Assembly (NCBI GenBank): GCA_014642895.1
Contig: BMJD01000008.1
Span: 50,976-114,975 of the forward strand
Direction: 5' to 3'
Source of the DNA: Lentibacillus populi
GTDB lineage: Bacteria; Bacillota; Bacilli; Bacillales; Amphibacillaceae
DNA: 64,000 bases
The notes beneath the pieces are model-generated. The model made no database searches. It was not told the origin of the DNA and worked only from the letters and a program-made list of their open reading frames with translations. Both the position numbers and the translations under genes were made by a program. How positions within the stretch are numbered: the first letter of the stretch is position 1; every line of letters begins with the position of its first letter. Shown piece after piece: positions 44,225-53,071 of this stretch.

Positions 44225-45364
44225 TTACGTTTGTTGAATAACCGTTGGTACCCGAATAGTCAGCATCGTTCCATTCGAAGTCTTAATGTCAAGGTATCCA
44301 TTGACGAAGTCTAAGCGCTCTTTCATCCCTAGAAGCCCATTTTCATGGAAGGAATTTGTTTTATCAGGTATTCCAACCCCATCATCCTGTACGATCATAA
44401 CTAATTCTTTTGGTGTATTGTTTATGATGACACTACAGGAAGAGGCATGGCTATGTTTGACAACATTTGTAACAGCTTCTTTCAAACACATGCTCAGGAC
44501 ATTTTCGATTAGTGGCGGAATATTTTTAAGCACCGGATTACCTTCCATATGGAAATCGATTTGCGCCGCTTGTAAAATCTCCTGAACCCGGATTATTTCA
44601 TCCGCCAGTTTTGCCCCCTTCATATTCGAAACCATATCACGCACTTCTTTTAGTGCCGTTCTTGCAGTTTGATGAATATCATTTATTTCATTCTTTGCCG
44701 ATTCCGGACTTTTATATAGTAATCTGCTGGCCAAATCACTTTTTAACCCGATAAGGGAAAGCTTTTGCCCCAATGTATCATGCAGATCACGCGCAATCCG
44801 CTGACGTTCCTCCAAAACCACCAATTGGGAAAGCTTTTTATTCGCGTCCTTTAACTGACTTTCCAGCCTTTCCCGCTTGTTCCGATTATAAATAGTAAGC
44901 GGCAATAAAATAACACCAATGAGACTAATCACAATGAACGGGAGCTGCATAAAAAATATTTCATTTTGTGTAAAAAAGCCAACACTAACTGCTGCAATTG
45001 TGGTAACAAGATGAACAATGTATAATGTCAAAAATCTGACCTTATGCTGAATATTCCCAATGTAAAAGGCCAGGAACAGTGAAAAATAAACATACCCTAA
45101 AACAAAAGTCATTACCATGCTTATTACCATTTCAATGCTGACGGATAAATCAGCTGTCCAACCCTCTGATAAAAATGATAACCGGTATGCCGTAAAAAAT
45201 AATAGTATCATCGAAATACCAAAAATAATTCCCCATGTTGATGACGATTTAAAGATAAAATAGAAAGGCAGAATACAAAATATAATCCATGCATAGATGC
45301 TGAGACCCGTGTTTTTCGGGATAATATGATACCATTTATGCTTGACCGTTCCTCTATGTTCCAT
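44225..45364 (-). CDS. desK: Membrane thermosensor histidine kinase DesK
   Basis: 379 residues. Four or five membrane segments (~25-155), a coiled-coil linker (NKRERLESQLKDANKKL), a HisKA_3 dimerisation helix with phospho-acceptor His195 in RIARDLHDTLGQ, and an HATPase domain with NVVKHSHAS and DDGVGIPD. The first membrane helix begins with polar LSIYAWIIF near the interface, in keeping with the buoy motif of known DesK. It senses membrane thickness or order at low temperature. Confidence 0.9.
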   Translation of the reverse strand: MEHRGTVKHKWYHIIPKNTGLSIYAWIIFCILPFYFIFKSSSTWGIIFGISMILLFFTAYRLSFLSEGWTADLSVSIEMVISMVMTFVLGYVYFSLFLAFYIGNIQHKVRFLTLYIVHLVTTIAAVSVGFFTQNEIFFMQLPFIVISLIGVILLPLTIYNRNKRERLESQLKDANKKLSQLVVLEERQRIARDLHDTLGQKLSLIGLKSDLASRLLYKSPESAKNEINDIHQTARTALKEVRDMVSNMKGAKLADEIIRVQEILQAAQIDFHMEGNPVLKNIPPLIENVLSMCLKEAVTNVVKHSHASSCSVIINNTPKELVMIVQDDGVGIPDKTNSFHENGLLGMKERLDFVNGYLDIKTSNGTMLTIRVPTVIQQT

Positions 45365-45437
45365 TAGTTCTCCGCCCCTCTAACCATCAGTATAACAAAA
45401 AAGATAACCTTCCAATAGATAATGGAAGGTTTTGTAT

Positions 45438-46496
45438 TTATTTCTCTTGAAGGCTTGTACGCCTAGTATTGATTTTGTGTATAGCGGGATTGTCTTTACT
45501 TAGCAAGTCTTTAATCTCTCTAAAGCTGACGAACCTCCTATTTGCCTCATCATAAAGACGAAAGCGAATCGATTTTAAACTGGAAGCAAGGGTAATGGTT
45601 GTTGCTTTTTGTAATGGCGGTGTAGATGCATGCGCCTTCTGTAAGTTGTAATTCGGTACCCTTGGGCTTAAATGATGTACATGATGGAATCCAATACTCC
45701 CGGTAATCCATTGCATGATTTTTGGAAGCTTGTAATAGGAACTCCCATCTACAGCTGCTTTTACATAATCCCATTCGTCTTCATTTTCAAAATAGGAATC
45801 CTCAAATTGATGCTGGACATAAAACAGCCAAATACCAAGCGAACCCGAGATAAACAAAATCGGCAGCTGGATAATCAGAAACGCCTGCCAGCCAATCGCC
45901 CATATTAATAGTCCGTAAATGACAGCTATTGATGCATTGATCAAATACGTGTTCAGACGTTCCTTCCGTCTCGCTCCTTTACGATTAAAGCGGTTAGATA
46001 GTAAGAAGAGGTAGAGCGGTCCCAATCCGAACATGATAAAAGGATTGCGATATAACCGATATGCCAATCTGCCCCAAACTGAAGCTGCAACATACTCATC
46101 CACTGTCATCACCCAAACATCTCCAGTTCCCCGTTTATCCAGGTTGCTGCTTGTTGCGTGATGAATAGCGTGACTCCGTTTCCATTTTTCAAAGGCAAAT
46201 AACGTAATGATTCCCGTGATCGTACCAAGAATCCGGTTCGCCTTTTTATTTTTAAAAAAAGATTGATGTGCACAGTCATGGAAGATAATAAAGATTCGAA
46301 TGACAAACCCCGATGCGATGACAGAAAATAGAAGCGTCAGCCAAACAGATACAGACAAACTTTGGTATGCTAGAAACCAAAGCAGGAAAAAGGGCAGAAT
46401 AGTGTTGATTATCTGCATCATGCTCGATTTTGTATTAGACTTTTCATATGGTGCAACATTTTTTCGTAATTGTATTTGTTTTTGCCTGCTCATCAT
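45438..46496 (-). CDS. des: Acyl-lipid desaturase Des
   Basis: 352 residues; three histidine boxes HDCAHQ, HAIHH and HVHHLSP coordinate the di-iron centre, and there are four main membrane segments. It introduces double bonds into phospholipid acyl chains (delta-5 in B. subtilis) to keep membranes fluid in the cold. desK follows 73 bases downstream. A paired palindromic site upstream is a likely DesR binding region. GGGGGAAAAT precedes two adjacent ATG codons. Confidence 0.92.
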   Translation of the reverse strand: MMSRQKQIQLRKNVAPYEKSNTKSSMMQIINTILPFFLLWFLAYQSLSVSVWLTLLFSVIASGFVIRIFIIFHDCAHQSFFKNKKANRILGTITGIITLFAFEKWKRSHAIHHATSSNLDKRGTGDVWVMTVDEYVAASVWGRLAYRLYRNPFIMFGLGPLYLFLLSNRFNRKGARRKERLNTYLINASIAVIYGLLIWAIGWQAFLIIQLPILFISGSLGIWLFYVQHQFEDSYFENEDEWDYVKAAVDGSSYYKLPKIMQWITGSIGFHHVHHLSPRVPNYNLQKAHASTPPLQKATTITLASSLKSIRFRLYDEANRRFVSFREIKDLLSKDNPAIHKINTRRTSLQEK

Positions 46497-46557
46497 ATTT
46501 TCCCCCTAGACGCGAATAGTTCTTAATTCTAGTTTAGGAAATTATTTTGAACGTTAA

Positions 46558-46595
46558 TAGTCATAAACGTCAGTAATCAGTATGACAAATGTCAT
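46558..46595 (-). promoter_or_regulatory. Probable DesR-binding region upstream of des
   Basis: ATGACAAATGTCAT (46582-46595) has perfect ATGAC/GTCAT arms, and AGTCATAAACGTCA (~46559-46572) has imperfect TCAT/GTCA half sites next to it. Two adjacent TCAT-type sites ~60-100 bases before des resemble the arrangement DesR uses in B. subtilis. Confidence 0.5.
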
Positions 46596-46685
46596 ATAAT
46601 AATTCGACTATCAAAGGAGGAACATTATTTTGTCAAAAAGATAGATTTTAATATGATAGAATTAAATGATCATGGAGGTAGCAAA

Positions 46686-47303
46686 TTGAACCCAGCAGAC
46701 ATCATCTCAAAATTAACCGATCGCCAGCCGTCTATTCTTGGATATGAGCAATTTCGCAAACATGCTGTACTATTGCCACTCATTGAAAAGAATAACGAAA
46801 CCCATATCTTGTTTGAAGTCAGATCAATGAAGTTACGGAGCCAGCCAGGGGACATCTGCTTTCCAGGTGGCAAAATAGATAAAGCGGATTCAACCCCCAG
46901 ACAATGCGCGATACGTGAAACAACAGAAGAATTGGGAATAACGGAAACCAATATAAAGGATGTATCCCCACTCGATTATATCGTCTCTGATTTTGGCAGA
47001 ATCATTTTTCCGTTTGCAGGGAGAATTACGAACCCCGAACTAATAAAGCCGAATATATCCGAAGTAGGAGAAGTTTTTACAGTACCACTTCCCTATTTTC
47101 TTAGCACTAAACCCGATAGATACAATGTTCAAGTTAAAGTTGTCCCCGAAGCAGATTTCCCCTTCGATTTAATTGTTGGCGGGAAAAATTACAACTGGCG
47201 GCACTATCAAGTAGACGAACTTTTTTACCAGTATAACGGGAAAGTAATTTGGGGACTAACCGCTAAAATACTAAATCACTTTATAAGCCTGTTAAATGAA
47301 TAA
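46686..47303 (+). CDS. Nudix hydrolase, CoA pyrophosphatase type
   Basis: 205 residues from a TTG at 46686 that has GGAGGTAGCAAA ideally placed; an ATG at 46653 is weaker. The UPF0035/NuBI motif RSQPGDICFPGG runs into a complete Nudix box (GG..D..D....AIRETTEELGI). It would hydrolyse CoA or related nucleoside-diphosphate compounds. Divergent from des and ended by its own terminator. Confidence 0.87.
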   Translation: MNPADIISKLTDRQPSILGYEQFRKHAVLLPLIEKNNETHILFEVRSMKLRSQPGDICFPGGKIDKADSTPRQCAIRETTEELGITETNIKDVSPLDYIVSDFGRIIFPFAGRITNPELIKPNISEVGEVFTVPLPYFLSTKPDRYNVQVKVVPEADFPFDLIVGGKNYNWRHYQVDELFYQYNGKVIWGLTAKILNHFISLLNE

Positions 47304-47316
47304 GTGATTTTAGGAG

Positions 47317-47349
47317 AAGGCAGCTAATATGACGGTAGCTGCCTTTTTT
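47317..47349 (+). terminator. Terminator of the Nudix gene
   Basis: AAGGCAGCTA / TAGCTGCCTT with TTTTTT following. The remainder of 47350-47624 shows no supported gene. Confidence 0.88.
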
Positions 47350-47624
47350 GTCGTCGGAAATTATAAAATTTATACGCTGTGCGCTAGTCATGATGAGCGA
47401 TGCCAGCCCATCGCCTCCGCTTTTTTTGCTGTTTATCTCCCCATTATGCCACCAAAAACTTTCGCTAGACGATAGTACTACTTGGAAGGATCCTATCTAA
47501 AGCAAATGAAAAAGGACGGTGACAAGGATGGAATTTTGCAAGTAAAAAGACGTTTGTCCAACTGCTTTTTATGATTTGCCATACGCTATTAATGAAAATA
47601 CTTTAACAGAATGGGGGAATTCCT

Positions 47625-48422
47625 ATGAAGCTTTATTTGGATCCTGGTCACGGCGGTAGCGATCCTGGTGCACACGGGAATGGAATGAATGAAAAGGATA
47701 TTACACTGGATATTGCCCTTAACATACGAACCATTTTAACAAACTATGAAAATGTCCAGGTGAAAATGAGCCGAACTACCGATCAAACAGTAAGTCTTAC
47801 AGAACGGACAAATCAAGCCAACTCCTGGGGAGCCGATTATTTTTTATCCATTCACTGTAACTCCTTTAATGGTTCTGCACAAGGGTATGAGGACTATATT
47901 CACAGCAGTCTTTCTGATTCTTCCCAGACAGCGAAATATCAGGATACCTTGCACAAAGCGATTGTTGACTTGAACCAGCTAAATGACCGCGGTCAGAAGA
48001 AAGCTAATTTTCATGTGCTGCGTGAGTCGTCCATGCCCGCACTTTTAACGGAAAATGGGTTTATTGATAACGAACATGATGGGGCTTTATTAAAAAAACC
48101 AGCATGGCGAAAGCAGGTTGCACAAGGACATGTAAATGGATTAGTAAAGGCATTTAATTTAAAGCGCAAACAAGAGGGAGCTACCATCATTTACAGGATA
48201 ATTGCAGGTTCGTTTAAATCAAAAGAAAATGCCAACGATCGAGCTGATTTTTTGCAAACAAACGGGATAGAATCCTTTGTTGGCGCCATTACGATTTCCG
48301 GCGAGCAATGGTACCGGGTTCAAGCAGGTGCATTTTCCGATCAAGAGAATGCGGAAAAACGGTTGAATGAAGTGATCAAAGCAGGGGTAAAGGATGCTTT
48401 TATTGTAAAAGAAAAACGATAA
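47625..48422 (+). CDS. cwlC: N-acetylmuramoyl-L-alanine amidase, CwlC-like (sporulation)
   Basis: 265 residues without signal peptide. Amidase_3 domain (~1-175): DPGHGGSDPGA, the zinc-binding Glu in NEKDITLD, SIHCNSFNG, and ALLTENGFIDN with the catalytic Glu. A C-terminal SPOR-type region (~185-262) contains two related strand-helix units (YRIIAGSFKSKENAND, YRVQAGAFSDQENAEK). Same length and layout as B. subtilis CwlC, which lyses the mother cell late in sporulation and is made in the cytoplasm without export signal. Confidence 0.87.
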   Translation: MKLYLDPGHGGSDPGAHGNGMNEKDITLDIALNIRTILTNYENVQVKMSRTTDQTVSLTERTNQANSWGADYFLSIHCNSFNGSAQGYEDYIHSSLSDSSQTAKYQDTLHKAIVDLNQLNDRGQKKANFHVLRESSMPALLTENGFIDNEHDGALLKKPAWRKQVAQGHVNGLVKAFNLKRKQEGATIIYRIIAGSFKSKENANDRADFLQTNGIESFVGAITISGEQWYRVQAGAFSDQENAEKRLNEVIKAGVKDAFIVKEKR

Positions 48423-48496
48423 GAAACCTTTAAGGCGCCATGATCATACGAAGGCAATGTTTTCTCGTAAACCAGATTATTGACAAACACCTCGAT

Positions 48497-48515
48497 TGTA
48501 ACTATTATAGTTACA
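48497..48515. promoter_or_regulatory. Rrf2 regulator operator 1
   Basis: TGTAACTATTATAGTTACA is a near-perfect 19-bp palindrome 15 bases before the Rrf2 start. It matches a second copy at 48966. Confidence 0.8.
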
Positions 48516-48529
48516 GTGGTGGTGATGTA

Positions 48530-48943
48530 ATGAAAAATAATCGTTTTGCTGTTGCCATTCATATTCTTGCGCTAGCATCCAATCAGCCACGGGAATACCT
48601 GACTTCTGAATTTATTGCCAACAGCGTTAATACAAATCCGGTAGTTATACGCCGAATTAACAGTATGCTTAAAAAAGCTGGACTTTTAACATCACATCCA
48701 GGTATCCCCGGATTAAGTATAACAAAGGATCCTTCCGACATTTCATTGTTAGCAATTTATAAAGCAGTTCAACATACAAATGAACTTGGTTTTGCTGTAC
48801 ATGAAGACCCGAACCCAAACTGTGCTGTTGGCATTAACATTCAATCCGCACTTGAGAAGAAATTCAAACGGGCACAGCAGGCAATGGAAGAAGAATTGGC
48901 AAGGCAAACATTAGACGATGTATTACAAGATCTCTTTGATTAA
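48530..48943 (+). CDS. ywnA: Rrf2 family regulator, YwnA-like
   Basis: 137 residues. Winged helix FAVAIHILALASNQP, TSEFIANSVNTNPVVIRRINSMLKKAGLL, wing PGIPGLSITKDPSDIS. There is a single Cys (PNPNCAVG), not the three-Cys [Fe-S] ligand set of IscR/NsrR, which fits a thiol or disulphide sensor like HypR/YwnA. ATG 48530 follows GGTGGTGATGTA. The regulator and the YwnB-like gene each carry the same palindrome upstream. Confidence 0.85.
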   Translation: MKNNRFAVAIHILALASNQPREYLTSEFIANSVNTNPVVIRRINSMLKKAGLLTSHPGIPGLSITKDPSDISLLAIYKAVQHTNELGFAVHEDPNPNCAVGINIQSALEKKFKRAQQAMEEELARQTLDDVLQDLFD

Positions 48944-48965
48944 AGAGATTTTTTCACCGCTAACA

Positions 48966-48984
48966 TGTAACTATAATTGTTACA
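48966..48984. promoter_or_regulatory. Rrf2 regulator operator 2
   Basis: TGTAACTATAATTGTTACA, 6-bp perfect arms, 21 bases before the ywnB-like start. Same word as at 48497. Confidence 0.8.
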
Positions 48985-49005
48985 ACAAAACAGGAGGATG
49001 GTTAG

Positions 49006-49644
49006 ATGAAAATTGCAATCATTGGAGCAAGCGGTAAGGCAGGCCGTCTTATTTTGGAGGAAGCTGTAAGGCGGGGACATGATGTAACAGCGATCATAAG
49101 GGATAGGGCAAAATTAGCTGATAAAGATGTCCCGGTTGTAGAAAAAAGCATACTGGATCTAACATCAGATGATATCAAGCCATATGATGTTGTTGTAAAT
49201 GCCTTTGGTGCTCCTCTTGGTGAAGAGCAGCCACATGTTGATGCTGGACATGCTTTAATCGAAGCACTTAAGGGGACAACTGCAAAGGCAATTATTGTTG
49301 GTGGTGCCGGAAGCCTTTATGCGGATGAAGACAAAACAGTCCGCGTAAGTGACACACCAGACTTCCCTGATGCATTTAAACCAACAGCAACCGGGCAGGC
49401 ACGCAATCTGCAGGAACTACAAAAAACGACTGGTATTTTCTGGACATTCATCAGCCCCTCTGCAGTATTTGACCCGGATGGAAAAAGAACTGGATCGTAT
49501 CAATCAGGGAAAGATACATTGCTAGTGAATGCAAAAGGGGACAGCTACATCAGCTATGCAGATTATGCCATAGCTGTCGTTGATGAAATCGAGAACCCGA
49601 AGCATGTAAATGAACGGTTTACAGTTGTAGGCGAAAAAGAATAA
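49006..49644 (+). CDS. ywnB: NAD(P)-binding oxidoreductase, YwnB-like
   Basis: 212 residues, atypical short-chain dehydrogenase fold. The nucleotide motif is IAIIGASGKAGRLILEEAVRRGHDV; VVVNAFGAP and VGGAGSLYAD follow. No Tyr-x-x-x-Lys pair in the usual place, as expected for the NAD(P)H-binding/flavin-reductase-like subgroup. Operon partner of the Rrf2 regulator, the B. subtilis ywnA-ywnB order. Likely part of an electrophile or redox stress response. Confidence 0.87.
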   Translation: MKIAIIGASGKAGRLILEEAVRRGHDVTAIIRDRAKLADKDVPVVEKSILDLTSDDIKPYDVVVNAFGAPLGEEQPHVDAGHALIEALKGTTAKAIIVGGAGSLYADEDKTVRVSDTPDFPDAFKPTATGQARNLQELQKTTGIFWTFISPSAVFDPDGKRTGSYQSGKDTLLVNAKGDSYISYADYAIAVVDEIENPKHVNERFTVVGEKE

Positions 49645-49659
49645 TCATGTAAAGGCAGT

Positions 49660-49699
49660 CGGGCAGGTAATTTCATCCGGGAATGAAATTGCCTGCCCG
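49660..49699 (+). terminator. Long hairpin after ywnB
   Basis: 17-bp stem with one G:U pair (49660-49676 with 49683-49699) and a 6-base loop, just before the 21-bp repeats. No T tract, so termination is uncertain. Confidence 0.55.
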
Positions 49700-49722
49700 T
49701 GTTAACTGCTGGTGCTGTATGG

Positions 49723-49890
49723 TTCGATCAGCGACTTTTCCCTTTCGATCGGCGGATTCACGCTTTCGATCAGCGGCTTTCCGCTTTCGATCGGCGGATT
49801 CACGTCTTCGATCAGCGGCTTTCCGCTTTCGATCGGCGGATTCACGCTTTCGATCAGCGACTTTTCGCTTTCGATCAGCCGCTCCAACGG
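49723..49890. repeat. Eight tandem 21-bp repeats (alternating two types)
   Basis: Units begin TTCGATC at 49723, 49744, 49765, 49786, 49807, 49828, 49849 and 49870: exactly 21 bases each. Type A continues AGCGGCTTTCCGC, type B GGCGGATTCACGC; they alternate, giving a 42-bp higher-order unit. All frames stay open because 21 is a multiple of three, so the apparent coding capacity on both strands is an artefact. It is more GC-rich than its surroundings and lies between convergent ywnB and the P450 gene. Confidence 0.9.
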
Positions 49891-49985
49891 TTCATCGGCG
49901 TCTTCTACTCCATAAAGAAAATAAAAACGGTAACGACTATAAAGATCCCCCCATGTCCATTGTAAGGTGCCGCTTCCATTGAAAT

Positions 49986-51248
49986 TTAATCTAGCCTTGC
50001 ATGAACATTCTTTAACACAAATCCGCTCTCCGGAAGCGGCGGCATCCTCACGGTTCCAATGTGTAAATCCTGTGCTGGTACTTGATAATCAAGCTTTTGC
50101 GTTAAAAATTCTAAGCTTGTCTTCATCACCTCTATGGTGACCCATTCGCCCGCGCACCGATGTCCTTTATGATAATCTCCACCACCTTGTGGGATAAAGT
50201 CAAATGGGCTGCCTTCCCAATCTTTAAACCGCTCTGGTTGGAATTCATTCGGTTTTTTCCAAAGCTTCGGATCGTGATTTGTTCCATATATATCAAGTAA
50301 AACAAGCGTCCCTTTCTTAAATCGGCAATCTTGCCAAATGAAATCTCTTTTTACCCGTGCACCTAAAAATGGGCCAAACGGATAAAAACGGCGAACTTCC
50401 TGGACAAACCATTGACTATAGTTGCCATCATCTGCTTGTAATTTTTCCCGGGTCTCAGGATAGTCATGCAACGCTATTGCCCCAAAAGTAACATACCTGG
50501 CAATGGCCACGATTGGTCTAATAATGTTTATAAGCTCAACCGCAGCTATTTGTGAAACTAACAGTTTGCCATCCAAATCACGGTGCCATGCCATTGCATA
50601 CAATGCCGAGTCCGGAGACGCATCCAGTTCTTCCGCACGGACTTTTTCAATAATGCTGCGAATCCATCTCTCTGATCGATTACGCGCCTGCCGTCCAGCC
50701 CAGTGCCTTGGCCCGACAGCACCGAAGGCATCAATCATATCTCCCAAATCATTTGCCCGCTCGCTTACCTTCTCTTCTTGAAGAGGCACACCTGCCCATT
50801 CACATGCAGTCCGAACCATGATTTCTCGTGCTTCGTCAAAAAGTGTAATCTTTTTCCGCTTGTGCCACTTTTTTGTCGCCTGCTGCCACTGTTTTTCGGT
50901 AATCTTGGTAAGCCATTGCAGCCGCTCTTTCGTCATAAGGGACATAAATAGCTGTTTCCGATGCTGATGCTCCACCCCATCCAGGGCTTGGACAGCTTTT
51001 TTTCCAAACAAGGATTCCTGTATCCGATTCGGTACTGCTCCCTTTCGCTGGAATTTCTCTGTATCATAAAATAGTTGTGCAGCTTCCTTACCACCTATAC
51101 AAATTACCTTCTGACCTAGTAAACGGGTTATAAAGATATTTGACCGTAGCCGCGCGCGCCTGTTTGGTATGTACATATACCCTTCAGTCAAGACTTTAAA
51201 AGTATCATCAATCGTTTTCTCACGTGGTACTCGTTCTGTACGTGGCAT
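49986..51248 (-). CDS. Cytochrome P450 CYP152 family (H2O2-dependent fatty acid peroxygenase/decarboxylase)
   Basis: 420 residues from the ATG at 51248 (GGGAG upstream). The haem-Cys loop is GGGDYHKGHRCAGEW, the CYP152 form, and the usual I-helix acid-threonine pair is replaced as in peroxygenases that use the substrate carboxylate (RFYPFGPFLGAR follows the ExxR-like VQEVRRFYP). These enzymes hydroxylate or decarboxylate long-chain fatty acids with H2O2 and need no redox partner, and none is adjacent. Confidence 0.9.
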   Translation of the reverse strand: MPRTERVPREKTIDDTFKVLTEGYMYIPNRRARLRSNIFITRLLGQKVICIGGKEAAQLFYDTEKFQRKGAVPNRIQESLFGKKAVQALDGVEHQHRKQLFMSLMTKERLQWLTKITEKQWQQATKKWHKRKKITLFDEAREIMVRTACEWAGVPLQEEKVSERANDLGDMIDAFGAVGPRHWAGRQARNRSERWIRSIIEKVRAEELDASPDSALYAMAWHRDLDGKLLVSQIAAVELINIIRPIVAIARYVTFGAIALHDYPETREKLQADDGNYSQWFVQEVRRFYPFGPFLGARVKRDFIWQDCRFKKGTLVLLDIYGTNHDPKLWKKPNEFQPERFKDWEGSPFDFIPQGGGDYHKGHRCAGEWVTIEVMKTSLEFLTQKLDYQVPAQDLHIGTVRMPPLPESGFVLKNVHARLD

Positions 51249-51414
51249 TCTGTTCAGCTCCCTTGGGTTTAAACATATAATTATAATTAAGTTTCCCCAA
51301 AAGGCGCTTAACAAACAAACAATTTTTTAAATTAGCTCGTACTACTTAAACAAAAAGTAAACCATGCTTCCCAAGTAATTACCAATATCTACTACTTTAA
51401 AAACACCAATCAAG

Positions 51415-52209
51415 TTACTCGAAAAAGAATTCCTTTAAAACACTCTCAATTTGTTTAAAATACGTTTTTACCGGGATCGGCTCAAGGATTACTTCATGAT
51501 TCTTGTCAACGTTCTCGTAATTCATATGCCAGACAAAATTATTGCCCGGGAGCAAAAATTGGATTTCAGCAAACTCCGACTGATCCTTTACATAGTCAGA
51601 CTCCAACAATGAAATATTATTAAATTCCTGCCCGTTCTTTAAAAAATCATCAGCGAAGTCACGCAATGGCTGTGCAAGATTTTCATCCTGTTTCATTGCA
51701 AGCAGCACTTCAGGCTCCGAGGTATGAAGTTCATCAACCAGATCATCCGTCATCCGAATAGGCTGCCAACCATCTACATTAATTTCTGTATCCTCCATTC
51801 CAAAGTGCTCCCGGATAACATCATAAAAACCTTGATTATTCTGGTGGAATGCAAATGCATGCTCTCTACCACGCACCTCCTGGACAAGTGAATGCTTTTT
51901 GTTGAGTGAATGGATAAGCAATGCATTTCGCTTTCTCATATTAATACAACGAATCTTTTTCTTGGAATGAACAAGTAAATACAGCAAATCCTCAAGACCC
52001 TTGGCAATGCCAGTATCCCTGTTATCGTCCCAATACCCTTTTTTTCTAAGCTCCGTTTCCGTTTCTTCTACAAACCGGGTAAATTCCGATTCATCTTTAA
52101 TCAGTTCCTGTTCATTTAAAATCTGACTTGCCATTTTATCGTATCCGCAAAGGGCAAGCGTTGCTATTAGTTCATTGATGGTTAGATTGATTTGTTCTGT
52201 TTTTGGCAT
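51415..52209 (-). CDS. Unknown protein at the end of the LXG toxin locus
   Basis: 264 residues from the ATG at 52209, which has an ideal AAAGGAGGCTTTTC. Soluble, acidic, no signal peptide, no membrane segment; mixed helix/strand with LTINELIATLALCGYDKMAS near the start and EIQFLLPGNNFVWHMNYE near the end. It lies on the same strand as the toxin genes, 149 bases after the last immunity gene. A role as an accessory or EspG-like chaperone of type VII secretion is possible but not shown. Confidence 0.55.
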   Translation of the reverse strand: MPKTEQINLTINELIATLALCGYDKMASQILNEQELIKDESEFTRFVEETETELRKKGYWDDNRDTGIAKGLEDLLYLLVHSKKKIRCINMRKRNALLIHSLNKKHSLVQEVRGREHAFAFHQNNQGFYDVIREHFGMEDTEINVDGWQPIRMTDDLVDELHTSEPEVLLAMKQDENLAQPLRDFADDFLKNGQEFNNISLLESDYVKDQSEFAEIQFLLPGNNFVWHMNYENVDKNHEVILEPIPVKTYFKQIESVLKEFFFE

Positions 52210-52358
52210 GAAAAGCCTCCTTTGAAGGCATGATTGTGAACCCAATCGTTGATCCATTTTACAGTGCTATAATTTCATCCTATGTCTACGTATTGAATAT
52301 CAGCTCAAGTTTTCGTCTTGATTAGATGCCCGAATTCAGGTATTCATAACCTTTTAGA

Positions 52359-53000
52359 TTATTTATCAAAAATGGCAATTACCCCAAACCCTTGCCATAA
52401 TAAAAATAAGACAAAGACAACGGCAATAAGTTTATTTATCAACAGTGGAAGCTTTAACAATGTCCTCTGCATATAATAGTTTATCCCTGATAAAAATATT
52501 GCTATATATTTAAAAATGTAATCCAGCATAGTTGTTTTTTCCTGGAAAACGTTCGCTTTATATATCCCTAAAGCAACCGGATGAAAAACAACGGAATACA
52601 AAGACACCATAAAATTGGTCATTAATGTTAAAAATATCAATGTGCTTGGGTATGGAATATTTGCGCCCAAAAATATAAGTGAAAACAAAGATAAGGAGAC
52701 AAACGCAATTAAAGCCCCAATCCACTCCTTTGATTGTTCTCGTTCATTACCCTTTCCTTCATTATTTACGTTTGGTTTAATAAATACTAAGGCAGATAGC
52801 AAGATGATAAAAAGTTCGGCAAATGTCACAAACATTATAACTGAAGTTCCACCATCATATTGCCACTCCGCTTTGTTAACCAAAAATGTAAAAATCAACA
52901 TAATCAGTAAAATATTAGCTTTTAGGGAGAACATAAAACCAGTTTTAAGGGAGAAATTCCCATTTAATCTATTCTGTTTTTTATTGGATTGATTATTCAT
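52359..53000 (-). CDS. Polytopic membrane protein, probable LXG immunity protein (copy 2)
   Basis: 213 residues, about five membrane segments. Paralogous to the gene at 53290 over its full length: both share NxxEWxxDGG after helix 1, KEWIGALIAFVS/NEWIGMAIAIIS, GANIPYPST/AGIPFPST and FKYIAIFLSGINYYMQ/FKYIAILFSGLNYYVQ. Immunity to a membrane-acting toxin is inferred from position and from the decayed toxin tail just upstream of it. Confidence 0.65.
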   Translation of the reverse strand: MNNQSNKKQNRLNGNFSLKTGFMFSLKANILLIMLIFTFLVNKAEWQYDGGTSVIMFVTFAELFIILLSALVFIKPNVNNEGKGNEREQSKEWIGALIAFVSLSLFSLIFLGANIPYPSTLIFLTLMTNFMVSLYSVVFHPVALGIYKANVFQEKTTMLDYIFKYIAIFLSGINYYMQRTLLKLPLLINKLIAVVFVLFLLWQGFGVIAIFDK

Positions 53001-53071
53001 ATCATGATTCCTCGGTCTAAAGTAATTGAAAATTCATTAAATAAAGTCACTTGTATCAACTTTTCGCTCGG

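Noticed and set aside
49723..49890. A CRISPR array.
   Set aside because: The units are contiguous with no unique spacers, and no cas genes are present.
49683..49982. Several overlapping open frames on both strands across the 21-bp repeats, predicting repetitive peptides (e.g. with IESGKPLIE or FRSADSRFRSA).
   Set aside because: The repeat length is a multiple of three and free of stops, so several frames are open automatically. None has a ribosome site with a non-repetitive domain.
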